The notes below the pieces were generated by a model that was given only the letters and a program-made list of their open reading frames with translations, did not search any database and was not told the DNA's origin. A stretch of 64,000 bases of DNA from Sulfuricurvum sp. PD_MW2 (lineage in GTDB: Bacteria > Campylobacterota > Campylobacteria > Campylobacterales > Sulfurimonadaceae), in contig NZ_NSIU01000008.1 in assembly GCF_002633015.1 (NCBI RefSeq), forward strand, positions 1 to 64,000. Direction: 5' to 3'. Numbering within the stretch: position 1 is the stretch's first letter; each line of letters opens with the position of its first letter. This document shows, one piece after another, positions 26,575 to 34,676 of this stretch. The translations under genes and the position numbers were made by a program.

Positions 26575-27867
26575 TTAACATTTGGTTACTGTTCCCATAT
26601 CCTCGGTTGCCGGGATACGGAAAAAGGTAAAGTGAGGCAAGGCAGATGGGAGTTTAAAGCGGTTGAGATTTCCGCTGTGCACTTGATCCCAAAGTTTGCC
26701 GTTTTCAGCAAGCAGTTGTTTAAATGAGATGTACCATGTCCCATTTTCTTCCCATACTTTTCCGATCTCGTTATCGATCGGTTCAATAGGACTTCCTTCA
26801 GGGAAAACGAGTTCCATCGTATCATTAGGAAATGTTTTGTATTTGCACTCGAAAAAATCTCCTGATTCATCGACAATCCCACTCACTTGATGGGTTCCCA
26901 TCATCATCGAGAAATCCAGATTTTGGGTATCGTTTTTTTCAAAAGGGCGATTGATGAGGTACGCATCGGTGAAACCGCGATTTTGCATCGTGTTTAGTTC
27001 ACGTTGATACATATCACCATCAAAATGACCGGTATAATAATCATCGATCGCTTTGCGATACGTTTTAGCAGTGATAGCGGCATAATACGGTGCTTTGGTG
27101 CGACCTTCTATTTTGAGTGAATCAATACAACCTGCATCGAGAATCTCTTTGATATGCGACGCGAGGTTAAGATCTTTGGAATTCATAATATAGGTTCCGA
27201 TCCCTTCGTCTTCCACGAGTTTGAACAGCGTCCCCGTCTCAGGATTTGCAGCATACATCTCATAAGGAAAACGGCAATCGTTTGCACAACTTCCACGATT
27301 AGGGACACGACCGCTTTGAAGGGTTGAGATCAAACAGCGGCCGCTGTAGGCAAAACACATTGAACCGTGAACGAATACTTCAATCTCCAAATCAGGGAGT
27401 TCTTTTTTAATCTCCTTGAGATCTTTTAGCGAAATTTCCCGAGCGGCGATGATACGGCGTGCTCCCATATCGTAATAGACTTGAGCATCGAGGACATTCA
27501 TGACGTTAGCTTGGGTTGAGAGATGCAATGGCATGTCGGGTGCGATTTGATGAGCGAGTTTTAAGACTCCCGGGGTTGCAACGATAAAGGCATCGGGTTT
27601 CAAGGATGCCATAGTCGCAATGTGTTCTTTGAGAAGTTTGAGTTGGGAGTTAAAAGGAAATCCGTTGATTGTGACGTAGACTTTACGACCCCGAGCATGG
27701 GCGTAATCGATCCCCTCTTTGAAACTTTCCATGTCAAACTCTTTACCCGAACGGATACGAAGGGAGAAATGGCTAACTCCGCCATAGACGGCATCGGCAC
27801 CGTAATCGATAGCGATTTTGAGTTTTTCTAAATTCCCCGCAGGGGAGAGGAGCTCGACTTTTTTCAA
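26575..27867 (-). CDS. U32 family peptidase (TrhP/RlhA/YegQ-like)
   Basis: A 430-residue U32 protein. It contains the family signature EVFVHGSMCFAYSGRCLIST and the CANDCR motif, with Cys residues likely to hold an iron-sulfur cluster. U32 members such as TrhP and RlhA hydroxylate tRNA or rRNA using prephenate, which is a likelier role than proteolysis. The start is TTG at 27867 with a weak GAGAG site. Confidence 0.9.
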   Translation of the reverse strand: MKKVELLSPAGNLEKLKIAIDYGADAVYGGVSHFSLRIRSGKEFDMESFKEGIDYAHARGRKVYVTINGFPFNSQLKLLKEHIATMASLKPDAFIVATPGVLKLAHQIAPDMPLHLSTQANVMNVLDAQVYYDMGARRIIAAREISLKDLKEIKKELPDLEIEVFVHGSMCFAYSGRCLISTLQSGRVPNRGSCANDCRFPYEMYAANPETGTLFKLVEDEGIGTYIMNSKDLNLASHIKEILDAGCIDSLKIEGRTKAPYYAAITAKTYRKAIDDYYTGHFDGDMYQRELNTMQNRGFTDAYLINRPFEKNDTQNLDFSMMMGTHQVSGIVDESGDFFECKYKTFPNDTMELVFPEGSPIEPIDNEIGKVWEENGTWYISFKQLLAENGKLWDQVHSGNLNRFKLPSALPHFTFFRIPATEDMGTVTKC

Positions 27868-27919
27868 TATGACTCTCTTGTGGTCAAAAATAGTGAGCGG
27901 ATTGTACCGTTTTGTTTAT

Positions 27920-28639
27920 TTATTTTTTCCCAAACGAAGCAAGTAATGCTTCAATATCATCACTACTTACAACATCTTCCGTCGTCGTATCCCCATGAAT
28001 ATGAACCGCGGATGTAACCCGTTTCGCATCATCGATTTTTCCGGCAAAGAGATGGTTCATATAGGTCGAGAGTGCCCGCATGACATTGATAACGCGTTCA
28101 ATTTTTTGACGGTGAATATCTTGGTACTGCATAATATCCATGATATTCATGATGGTGTCTCCACCGTTTTGCAACATTTCCAAAACATCTTTGAGTTCAT
28201 CAGATATTTTTTTATTTTCAGCTAATTGAGTTTTAAACGCCTCGATATGAGGGAATTTTTCGCTGAGAGTCGAAAAAAGCTCGACGTTACTCTTGACAAC
28301 CGATTGAATTGCTTTGATATTTTTTTCACCATCGCCCAGATCGTTACTGATCCCTTCGATAAGATCAAAAATTTCGGATGCTTTTTGTTCACTCTCTTTG
28401 GTAACGTCGTCAAGTTGATGAACCATTTTATTATCATCGGTTGGCGGAGGCGGAGGCCAACTGTGCATAGCAGATACACGGTATTTATCGGGATCTATCT
28501 GATTGTAATGGTCATCGTCGGACGCTTCTTCTGATGAAGTTTCTGGGACAGATACGTCAGCTGCCTCTTCCGCTTCTTCAAATCCTACATCCATATCTAT
28601 ATCACCATTCATTAGTGCATCGAGTTCTTCTTGCGTCAT
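27920..28639 (-). CDS. cheZ: CheZ-type chemotaxis phosphatase
   Basis: A 239-residue chemotaxis protein that dephosphorylates CheY-P. The catalytic helix is QYQDIHRQKIERV (about 171-183), as in the Helicobacter CheZ group. A proline run WPPPPPT lies near residue 62. The N-terminus TQEELDALM and C-terminus DDIEALLASFGKK resemble the CheY-binding peptide of FliM and CheZ. ATG at 28639 has AGGA eight bases upstream. Confidence 0.9.
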   Translation of the reverse strand: MTQEELDALMNGDIDMDVGFEEAEEAADVSVPETSSEEASDDDHYNQIDPDKYRVSAMHSWPPPPPTDDNKMVHQLDDVTKESEQKASEIFDLIEGISNDLGDGEKNIKAIQSVVKSNVELFSTLSEKFPHIEAFKTQLAENKKISDELKDVLEMLQNGGDTIMNIMDIMQYQDIHRQKIERVINVMRALSTYMNHLFAGKIDDAKRVTSAVHIHGDTTTEDVVSSDDIEALLASFGKK

Positions 28640-28670
28640 GATCACTGTCCTAAACGATTTAAAATTGCAC

Positions 28671-28676
28671 TATAAT
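28671..28676 (+). promoter_or_regulatory. -10 element upstream of the PHP phosphatase
   Basis: TATAAT in GCACTATAATAAC lies 37 bp upstream of the histidinol-phosphatase start and between it and divergent cheZ. It is a consensus sigma-70 -10 hexamer. Confidence 0.55.
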
Positions 28677-28712
28677 AACATTAAAACGATAATTTTTTCT
28701 TAGGAAGTATTC

Positions 28713-29492
28713 ATGAAAGTCGATCTTCACAACCATACGATGCTTTGTAATCATGCTACGGGAACTGTAGCTGAGTATGTCGAAGCGGCAATTAACTGCA
28801 AAACAGAATACTTCGGATTTTCGGATCATGCCCCGATGCATTACGATCCAAAGTACCGTATGGGTTTTGATGACATGGATCTGTACGAATCATGGATAAA
28901 AGAAGCTCAAGAGCGGTACAGCAATCAAATCACCGTTTTATTGGGGTATGAAGTTGATTTCTTGCCGGGCTATATGGATGAGATTATTTTGAATCGCCCG
29001 TGTGATTATCTGATAGGAAGTGTCCACTTTATTGGCGATTGGGGATTTGATAATCCTGAATTCATTGGCCGATACGAAGGGGTGAATATTGATGATGTGT
29101 ATCGTCGATATTTTGCTTTGGTTGAAACGATGGCTAAGAGCGGAAAATTTGATATTGTCGGCCATTTAGATCTATTGAAAGTGTTTAAATATTTGCCGAC
29201 CGGTGATATTCGTCTTTTGGCAGAAAATGCATTAAAAGCGATTAAACAGGCGAATATGACGGTTGAAATCAATGTCTCAGGATACAGAAAACCGGTTGTT
29301 GAAGCCTATCCCTCACCGCTTTTGCTCGAGCAGATTGCTGAAATGGAGATACCGATTACCTTTGGTTCAGATGCTCATAACCAAGAGCAAGTAGGTTTGT
29401 ATACGAAAGAGGCTGAAGCCTTGGCACGTGCAGTCGGTTATGAAAAATGTGCATTGTATCGTGGCAGAGATAGGGAATTGATTAAATTTTAA
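28713..29492 (+). CDS. hisJ: PHP-family histidinol-phosphatase
   Basis: A 259-residue enzyme of the PHP superfamily, probably removing phosphate from histidinol phosphate in histidine synthesis. Metal ligands are seen in DLHNHT (residues 4-9), [20 protein letters not shown] and GSDAHN. The gene stands alone with its own promoter. A trivial alternative is another small-molecule phosphoesterase of the same fold. Confidence 0.88.
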   Translation: MKVDLHNHTMLCNHATGTVAEYVEAAINCKTEYFGFSDHAPMHYDPKYRMGFDDMDLYESWIKEAQERYSNQITVLLGYEVDFLPGYMDEIILNRPCDYLIGSVHFIGDWGFDNPEFIGRYEGVNIDDVYRRYFALVETMAKSGKFDIVGHLDLLKVFKYLPTGDIRLLAENALKAIKQANMTVEINVSGYRKPVVEAYPSPLLLEQIAEMEIPITFGSDAHNQEQVGLYTKEAEALARAVGYEKCALYRGRDRELIKF

Positions 29493-29527
29493 TCATCGCA
29501 AACACTTCACTTTATGGCAAGTTTTGC

Positions 29528-29533
29528 TATACT
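29528..29533 (+). promoter_or_regulatory. -10 element upstream of glnA
   Basis: TGCTATACTAC gives an extended -10 (TATACT) 34 bp upstream of the glnA ATG. Immediately upstream, GCAA-GTT-TTGC is a small palindrome that may be a nitrogen-regulator site. It is not a sigma-54 site, since the GG to GC spacing is 8 rather than 10. Confidence 0.5.
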
Positions 29534-29566
29534 ACATTTAACTTTAATTACATTCAGGAGATTTGC

Positions 29567-30997
29567 ATGGGTAAATTCGTAAACAGTGTCGACGAGTTTT
29601 TCAGTTTTTGTAAAGAGAACGACGTTCAGTTCGTAGATTTTCGCTTCACCGATATGAAAGGGACATGGCATCACGTTAGCTACCGTATGAGTGCGGTCAA
29701 CAAAGGACACTTTGAAAACGGCCTTCCGTTCGATGGTTCTTCAATCGATGCTTGGCAGCCGATTAACCGTTCAGATATGCTTTTGATCCCAGATGCTCCA
29801 AGTGCTTTCATGGATCCGTTTACTGCTGATCCGACCATCATTGTTTTCTGTGACGTTTACGACATTTACAAAGGTCAAGCGTACGAAAAATGCCCACGTG
29901 CAATCGCGAAAAAAGCACTTGAGCACCTTGCTAACGCAGGTGTAGGTGACGTTGCGTATTTTGGACCTGAAAACGAATTTTTCGTATTCGACGATGTAAA
30001 AATCCGTGATGAAGCAAACTGCTCATACTACGAAGTAGATACTGAAGAGGGTGGTTGGAACGATGCAAAAGATTTCAAAGACGGTTTCAACACAGGTCAC
30101 CGCCCACGTACAAAAGGTGGATACTTCCCGGTAGCACCAATCGATACCATGGTTGATCTACGCGCCGAAATGATGTTGGCGTTGGAGCAAGTAGGTCTTG
30201 AAGTAGTTCTTGGTCACCACGAAGTTGCACAAGGTCAAGGGGAAATCGGTATCGTTTTCGGAACACTTGTAGAAGCTGCAGATAATGTTCAAAAACTCAA
30301 ATACGTTATCAAAATGGTTGCTCACCTTAACGGTAAAACAGTTACTTTCATGCCTAAACCGCTTTATGGAGATAACGGTAATGGTATGCACGTTCACCAA
30401 TCAATCTGGAAAGATGGTAAAAACACATTCTACAAAGAGGGTGGTTACAGCAACTTGTCTGAAACAGCACTTCACTATGTAGGCGGTATTTTTGCTCACG
30501 CACGTGCGGTTGCAGCATTTACTAACCCATCTACCAATTCATACAAACGTCTTATCCCTGGATTCGAAGCACCGTCAATCTTGACGTATTCAAGCCAAAA
30601 CCGTTCTGCTTCTTGCCGTGTTCCATACGGTGCAGGTGAAAAAGCGACACGTATCGAAATGCGTTTCCCAGATTCTACTTCATGCCCATACCTTGCATTT
30701 ACTGCAATGTTGCTTGCAGGTCTAGATGGTATCAAAAACAAAACGGTACCGGTTGGACCGATGGATGAAGATTTGTTCGAACTTACTCTTAATGAAATCC
30801 GTGAAAAAGGTATCCAACAAATGCCACACACACTACGTGGTGCATTGGAATCATTGATCCGTGATAACGAGTTCTTACAACCGGTTATGACTCCTGAGTT
30901 TATCGATACATATCAAAACTACAAATTTGAAACACAAGTATGGCCTGACGAAGCTCGTCCGACTGCATTCGAATTCAAATCTACTTACTCTTGTTAA
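29567..30997 (+). CDS. glnA: Type I glutamine synthetase
   Basis: A 476-residue enzyme that makes glutamine from glutamate and ammonia. It has FDGSSIDAW near the N-terminus, [29 protein letters not shown] and the NRSASCRVP loop. The adenylylation region near the C-terminus is degenerate. ATG follows AGGAGATTTGC. The gene is transcribed alone and ends at a GC-rich hairpin. Confidence 0.97.
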   Translation: MGKFVNSVDEFFSFCKENDVQFVDFRFTDMKGTWHHVSYRMSAVNKGHFENGLPFDGSSIDAWQPINRSDMLLIPDAPSAFMDPFTADPTIIVFCDVYDIYKGQAYEKCPRAIAKKALEHLANAGVGDVAYFGPENEFFVFDDVKIRDEANCSYYEVDTEEGGWNDAKDFKDGFNTGHRPRTKGGYFPVAPIDTMVDLRAEMMLALEQVGLEVVLGHHEVAQGQGEIGIVFGTLVEAADNVQKLKYVIKMVAHLNGKTVTFMPKPLYGDNGNGMHVHQSIWKDGKNTFYKEGGYSNLSETALHYVGGIFAHARAVAAFTNPSTNSYKRLIPGFEAPSILTYSSQNRSASCRVPYGAGEKATRIEMRFPDSTSCPYLAFTAMLLAGLDGIKNKTVPVGPMDEDLFELTLNEIREKGIQQMPHTLRGALESLIRDNEFLQPVMTPEFIDTYQNYKFETQVWPDEARPTAFEFKSTYSC

Positions 30998-31003
30998 TCT
31001 TCC

Positions 31004-31025
31004 GTGCGGGGTGAAAGCCCTGCAC
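31004..31025 (+). terminator. glnA terminator hairpin
   Basis: GTGCGGGG and CCCTGCAC pair with one G/U around a GUGAAAG-type loop, 7 bp after the glnA stop codon, followed by a pyrimidine-rich stretch ending CATTTTTATT. Confidence 0.7.
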
Positions 31026-31061
31026 ACTTTCTCTTCACTTCATTTTTATTAACTAAATTAT

Positions 31062-31320
31062 TGTATTTTTCTTTTCTTGTCGCCAAGAAAAAGAAACAAA
31101 AGAAGCGCATCTCTTCGACAAATCGCTCACGCGACTATTGGCACTACTGCCATCACGCGTGGCTTTTAAGGATGTCGAAGAGATGTTTTATTATTTAAAA
31201 CTCCCGTGATCTAATAACAAAGCGCCGCTCCGAAGGCAGTAGTGCAGAGAGGAACGTGCGTTCTTGGATCACGGTATGATCTTTTGGTACTTTTCTGACT
31301 AAACAGAAAAGTACATATCA
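31062..31320. repeat. Structured repeat-like element between glnA and pckA
   Basis: A non-coding stretch of about 260 bp made of successive inverted repeats. TTTTCTTG/CAAGAAAA (31072-31091) opens it. CATCTCTTCGACA/TGTCGAAGAGATG (31108-31120, 31173-31185) is a perfect 13-pair stem holding CACGCG/CGCGTG. CCGTGATC/GATCACGG (31204-31211, 31267-31274) is a second stem. The loops carry GCACTACTGCC (31141-31151) and GGCAGTAGTGC (31235-31245), which pair over 11 bases across the two hairpins. GTACTTTTCTG/CAGAAAAGTAC (31287-31297, 31304-31314) closes the element. No protein gene is supported. It may be a MITE-like repeat or a structured RNA. Confidence 0.65.
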
Positions 31321-31340
31321 AAAAGAGTATGAAGAGGAAG

Positions 31341-32924
31341 TTATGGAAGTTTCGGACCGGCAGCAGAGTAGTCGAAATCGCTATTGCCGTCGGTATATTT
31401 TTGAAAGTTTTTGATGAAAAGTGCCGCTAAATTATCACGTTGAACGAGATACGCATCACGATCTGCCCAGGCGTTACGAGGATTTAGGATCACAGGATCG
31501 ATATCACCGAGTGTTTTAGGGATATGGAAACCAAAAGTATTAGTGATATCGAATTCACTCTCTTGGATTGAACCGTCCAAGATAGCATTAATACATGCAC
31601 GGGTGTCTTTGATACTCATACGCTTACCGACACCGTATCCGCCACCAGTCCATCCGGTATTAACAAGATACACATTAACCCCGTATTGGTCAATTTTTTC
31701 CCCAAGAAGTTTGGCATAAACAGTAGGGTGCAATGGCAAGAACGCTTCTCCAAAACATGAACTGAATGTTGCAACCGGCTCAGTAATACCACGCTCTGTC
31801 CCTGCTACTTTAGCGGTATATCCGCTCAGGAAATAATACATTGCCTGCTCTTTGGTGAGTTTGCTTACCGGAGGCAATACACCAAACGCATCGGCAGAGA
31901 GGAAGATAATATTTTTTGGATGCGGTGCCATAAGGGAAGGCTGATGGTTTTCAATGTGCTCAATTGGGTATGAAACACGGGTATTCTCTGTTTTTGAATC
32001 ATCGGTATAATCGACAATTCCGTCTTCATCAAACACAACGTTTTCTAGCAGGGCATTGCGGCGAATCGCGTTATGAATTTCAGGTTCGCTGGACGGGTCA
32101 AGGTTAATCACTTTTGCGTAGCATCCACCTTCGAAGTTAAATACACCTTCATCATCCCATCCGTGCTCATCATCACCGATAAGAGCACGTTTTGGATCTG
32201 TTGAAAGGGTTGTTTTCCCCGTACCGCTTAGACCGAAGAAAAGACATGTGTCGCCTTCGGTTCCAACGTTTGCCGAACAGTGCATAGAGAGCTTTCCTTC
32301 AAGAGGGAGCCAGTAGTTCATCATCGAGAAAATACCTTTTTTCATCTCTCCGCCGTACCATGTTCCGCCAATAATACACAGGTTGTCTTCTACACTAAAG
32401 AGGACAAAAACTTCAGAATTCAAACCGTGATTTTTCCACTTTTCGTTCACCGCTTTACACGCATTGAGAACGGTGAAATCTGGCTTAAACCCTTCAATTT
32501 CCGTTTCTGTAGGACGGATAAACATATTTTTCACAAAATGAGATTGCCATGCGATTTCAGAGACAAATCGAACTGAACGTTTACTTGATGGGCTAGATCC
32601 GCAAAATACATCGGTGATATAAAGGTCTTTATCAGAGAGTTGTTCACGTGCTACAACAAGAAGCTCATCAAAAACCACTTTATCGATTTTTTTGTTGACA
32701 TCTCCCCATGCGATATATTTATTCGAAGGATCTTGATTGACAAAATATTTATCTTTTGGACTTCGACCGGTGAAGATACCCGTATCGACCATTGTTGCAC
32801 CACTGCTTGCAAGTTTGCACTCGCCGTTATCGAGTTCGTGTTGAATCAGCTCATCAAAGCTAAGGTTATGGAAAATCTTTCCACTGTTTTTTATGCCTAA
32901 CGTCTCAATCTCTGCGGAAATCAT
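31341..32924 (-). CDS. pckA: ATP-dependent phosphoenolpyruvate carboxykinase
   Basis: A 527-residue enzyme interconverting oxaloacetate and PEP with ATP/ADP. Kinase-1a loop [12 protein letters not shown], the metal motif [11 protein letters not shown], and RSPKDKYF near residue 55 define the ATP-type family. In an autotroph using the reverse TCA cycle it may feed gluconeogenesis. A perfect 17-bp palindrome lies 27 bp upstream of its ATG. The gene stands alone. Confidence 0.97.
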   Translation of the reverse strand: MISAEIETLGIKNSGKIFHNLSFDELIQHELDNGECKLASSGATMVDTGIFTGRSPKDKYFVNQDPSNKYIAWGDVNKKIDKVVFDELLVVAREQLSDKDLYITDVFCGSSPSSKRSVRFVSEIAWQSHFVKNMFIRPTETEIEGFKPDFTVLNACKAVNEKWKNHGLNSEVFVLFSVEDNLCIIGGTWYGGEMKKGIFSMMNYWLPLEGKLSMHCSANVGTEGDTCLFFGLSGTGKTTLSTDPKRALIGDDEHGWDDEGVFNFEGGCYAKVINLDPSSEPEIHNAIRRNALLENVVFDEDGIVDYTDDSKTENTRVSYPIEHIENHQPSLMAPHPKNIIFLSADAFGVLPPVSKLTKEQAMYYFLSGYTAKVAGTERGITEPVATFSSCFGEAFLPLHPTVYAKLLGEKIDQYGVNVYLVNTGWTGGGYGVGKRMSIKDTRACINAILDGSIQESEFDITNTFGFHIPKTLGDIDPVILNPRNAWADRDAYLVQRDNLAALFIKNFQKYTDGNSDFDYSAAGPKLP

Positions 32925-32950
32925 GGGTTGTTTTACCTTTTAGGGCTCAC

Positions 32951-32967
32951 CTGTATACTGTATACAG
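32951..32967. promoter_or_regulatory. Perfect 17-bp palindrome upstream of pckA
   Basis: CTGTATAC-T-GTATACAG is a perfect inverted repeat with a one-base centre, 27-43 bp upstream of the pckA ATG. The shape recalls operators of GntR or similar dimeric regulators. No regulator gene lies beside it. Confidence 0.65.
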
Positions 32968-33046
32968 ATGAAGATTTGAAGCTTTCACTCCATTTATGGT
33001 GCGAATTATACGCCTCCAATTTATAAACGAGAATTAAAGTGGAGGA

Positions 33047-33442
33047 TTATTTAAATTGTGATGCCAATTCGGTCAAAATTTTTGGTGCAAGAATTTCACT
33101 TCCGTTATATTTTTGAAGTTTAACCCCTACATTATTCATACTTTTTGCCGTATTTTTACATGCCATTTTAACAACCAGATAGTCGCAATCCTCTATGGTA
33201 TCCGCCATTGTATCGTGTGCTTTGATATGTTCAATATCCCCTTCGTCATGATCACAGGTATGGTGTTCGTCATGATCGTGATGATGATCTTCTCCCGCTA
33301 CTTTCGGATTGGCGCGCAATCCTTCCAATGTAAAGCTCTTAAACATTCCGCCACTGAGATTGAAGATCGCAAAATAAGGAGTATGCCCTGCATTTCCCGC
33401 CATTTTTAAACTCTCATCTACTACTGGTACTGCGATTTTCAT
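33047..33442 (-). CDS. NifB/NifX-like dinitrogenase iron-molybdenum cofactor domain protein with His-rich insert
   Basis: A 131-residue protein with the NifX/NifB-C fold: KIAVPVVDES at the start, HTPYFAIFNL, then KILTEL at the end. Residues about 50-76 form an insert with ten or so His plus Asp and a Cys (EDHHHDHDEHHTCDHDEGD). Related proteins bind FeMo-cofactor or iron-molybdenum clusters. No nitrogenase genes lie nearby, so it is probably a metal-handling relative. ATG follows AGAGGAAAATTGT. Confidence 0.85.
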   Translation of the reverse strand: MKIAVPVVDESLKMAGNAGHTPYFAIFNLSGGMFKSFTLEGLRANPKVAGEDHHHDHDEHHTCDHDEGDIEHIKAHDTMADTIEDCDYLVVKMACKNTAKSMNNVGVKLQKYNGSEILAPKILTELASQFK

Positions 33443-33615
33443 ACAATTTTCCTCTTGTCATGTTTGGAAAATTATGCCATATTCTCCTTAAATAGGTCGA
33501 GAGAGTATGGTTTTGTCGATTTTTGTTTTATTTAATCAAACTGTAAGATAATCGGCTCCATAATAGCAGCAGGGTTACAAGTGTAATCACTATTAAATTG
33601 TTCAAGGAGTAAACC

Positions 33616-34101
33616 ATGAAACGTTCAGGTTTTACTATGATCGAGTTGATCTTTGTTATCGTTATTTTGGGTATTTTGGCTGCGGTAGCTATTCCGCGTC
33701 TGACTGCAACTCGTGATGATGCAAAAGCATCAAAAGTTGTAGCAGATTCTGCGACACTAATATCTGATTTAGGCAATTATTATACGTCAAAAGGCACATT
33801 TACCGGTGCAACATTGGGTGCTGTAACAAATGTTATGTTCGGTACTACAGCTGCACCTACGGCTGGTACTTCAACATTAACAACTGGTGGTTATACATTA
33901 ACAGATGGTACAAATACATGTTTGACATTGACTACTGTTACAGCAGATGGGAATGTGACCGTCACTCCTGCTGCTCTTGGAACAAGTTCCATATGTGATC
34001 AAGCAATTAAAGCTGCTGTAAAATCTGGAATGGTTGGTGGTACAATTGCTGCACCAGCTGCTAAAACTACTCGCTTTGGTGGTTCAAGCGTAAGCTATTA
34101 A
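33616..34101 (+). CDS. Type IV pilin-like pseudopilin
   Basis: A 161-residue prepilin with the cleavage motif MKRSG^FTMIEL and the hydrophobic helix FVIVILGILAAVAIPRL. The rest is Ala/Thr/Gly-rich with two Cys (TCLTL, SICDQ) that may form the terminal disulfide. It follows AAGGAGTAAACC and is followed by a strong terminator. It could be a type II secretion or type IV pilus subunit; no assembly genes are in the window. Confidence 0.92.
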   Translation: MKRSGFTMIELIFVIVILGILAAVAIPRLTATRDDAKASKVVADSATLISDLGNYYTSKGTFTGATLGAVTNVMFGTTAAPTAGTSTLTTGGYTLTDGTNTCLTLTTVTADGNVTVTPAALGTSSICDQAIKAAVKSGMVGGTIAAPAAKTTRFGGSSVSY

Positions 34102-34120
34102 GTTCTTTTCATAGTTTAGC

Positions 34121-34143
34121 ACCCACTCTTCAAGAGAGTGGGT
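34121..34143 (+). terminator. Rho-independent terminator after the first pseudopilin
   Basis: ACCCACTCT and AGAGTGGGT form a perfect nine-pair stem with loop TCAAG, followed by CTATTATTTTGACTTTT. Confidence 0.85.
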
Positions 34144-34208
34144 CTATTATTTTGACTTTTGGGATTTGATTTAATATCGTAAAACTCAGAGTAATTAGGA
34201 TGATTAAA

Positions 34209-34664
34209 ATGAAACGAACGGCTTTTACGATGATTGAGCTTGTATTTGTAATTGTCGTTATTGGGATTTTGTCGGCAATTGCAATCCCACGACTAGCTGC
34301 AACGCGAGATGATGCACAAATTGCGAAAGGGAGAAGTGATGTTTCTGCTATTCGTGCTGCCATTGTCAGCGAACGGCAAACAAGGCTTTTACAAGGGAAT
34401 ACCGCATATATAAATCATTTAGATCATCAAGGTGCTACATCAGCAGATGGAGATACTTTGTTTGATAATAACGGTGTAGCAAGTCAAACATTATTGCAGT
34501 ATGGCATTGCATCTGGATCTACAAATGGACATTGGCGAAAAACAGCTGCAGACACCTATCAATATAGAATTCTTGGAAATGATGTACAGTTTACGTATAC
34601 GCAGGCAACCGGTGCATTTGATTGTAATCACAATAATGCTAATTGTAAACTTCTCACGGACTAA
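34209..34664 (+). CDS. Second type IV pilin-like pseudopilin
   Basis: A 151-residue prepilin beginning MKRTA^FTMIELVFVIVVIGIL and sharing IPRLxATRDDA with the previous gene, a likely paralogue. ATG at 34209 has AGGA eight bases upstream. Two Cys (FDCNHNNANC) lie near the C-terminus. Its stop codon is in frame with and four codons before the priA start, so the two genes are probably co-transcribed. Confidence 0.92.
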   Translation: MKRTAFTMIELVFVIVVIGILSAIAIPRLAATRDDAQIAKGRSDVSAIRAAIVSERQTRLLQGNTAYINHLDHQGATSADGDTLFDNNGVASQTLLQYGIASGSTNGHWRKTAADTYQYRILGNDVQFTYTQATGAFDCNHNNANCKLLTD

Positions 34665-34676
34665 GCTAGCGATATT

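Noticed and set aside
29512-29530. Possible sigma-54 promoter before glnA (TGGCA...TTGC)
   Set aside because: The GG to GC spacing is 8 instead of 10, and a sigma-70 extended -10 overlaps the site.
31004-31198. A 64-residue reading frame in the region after glnA
   Set aside because: It runs through the glnA terminator and the hairpins of the structured element, with no ribosome-binding site or domain.
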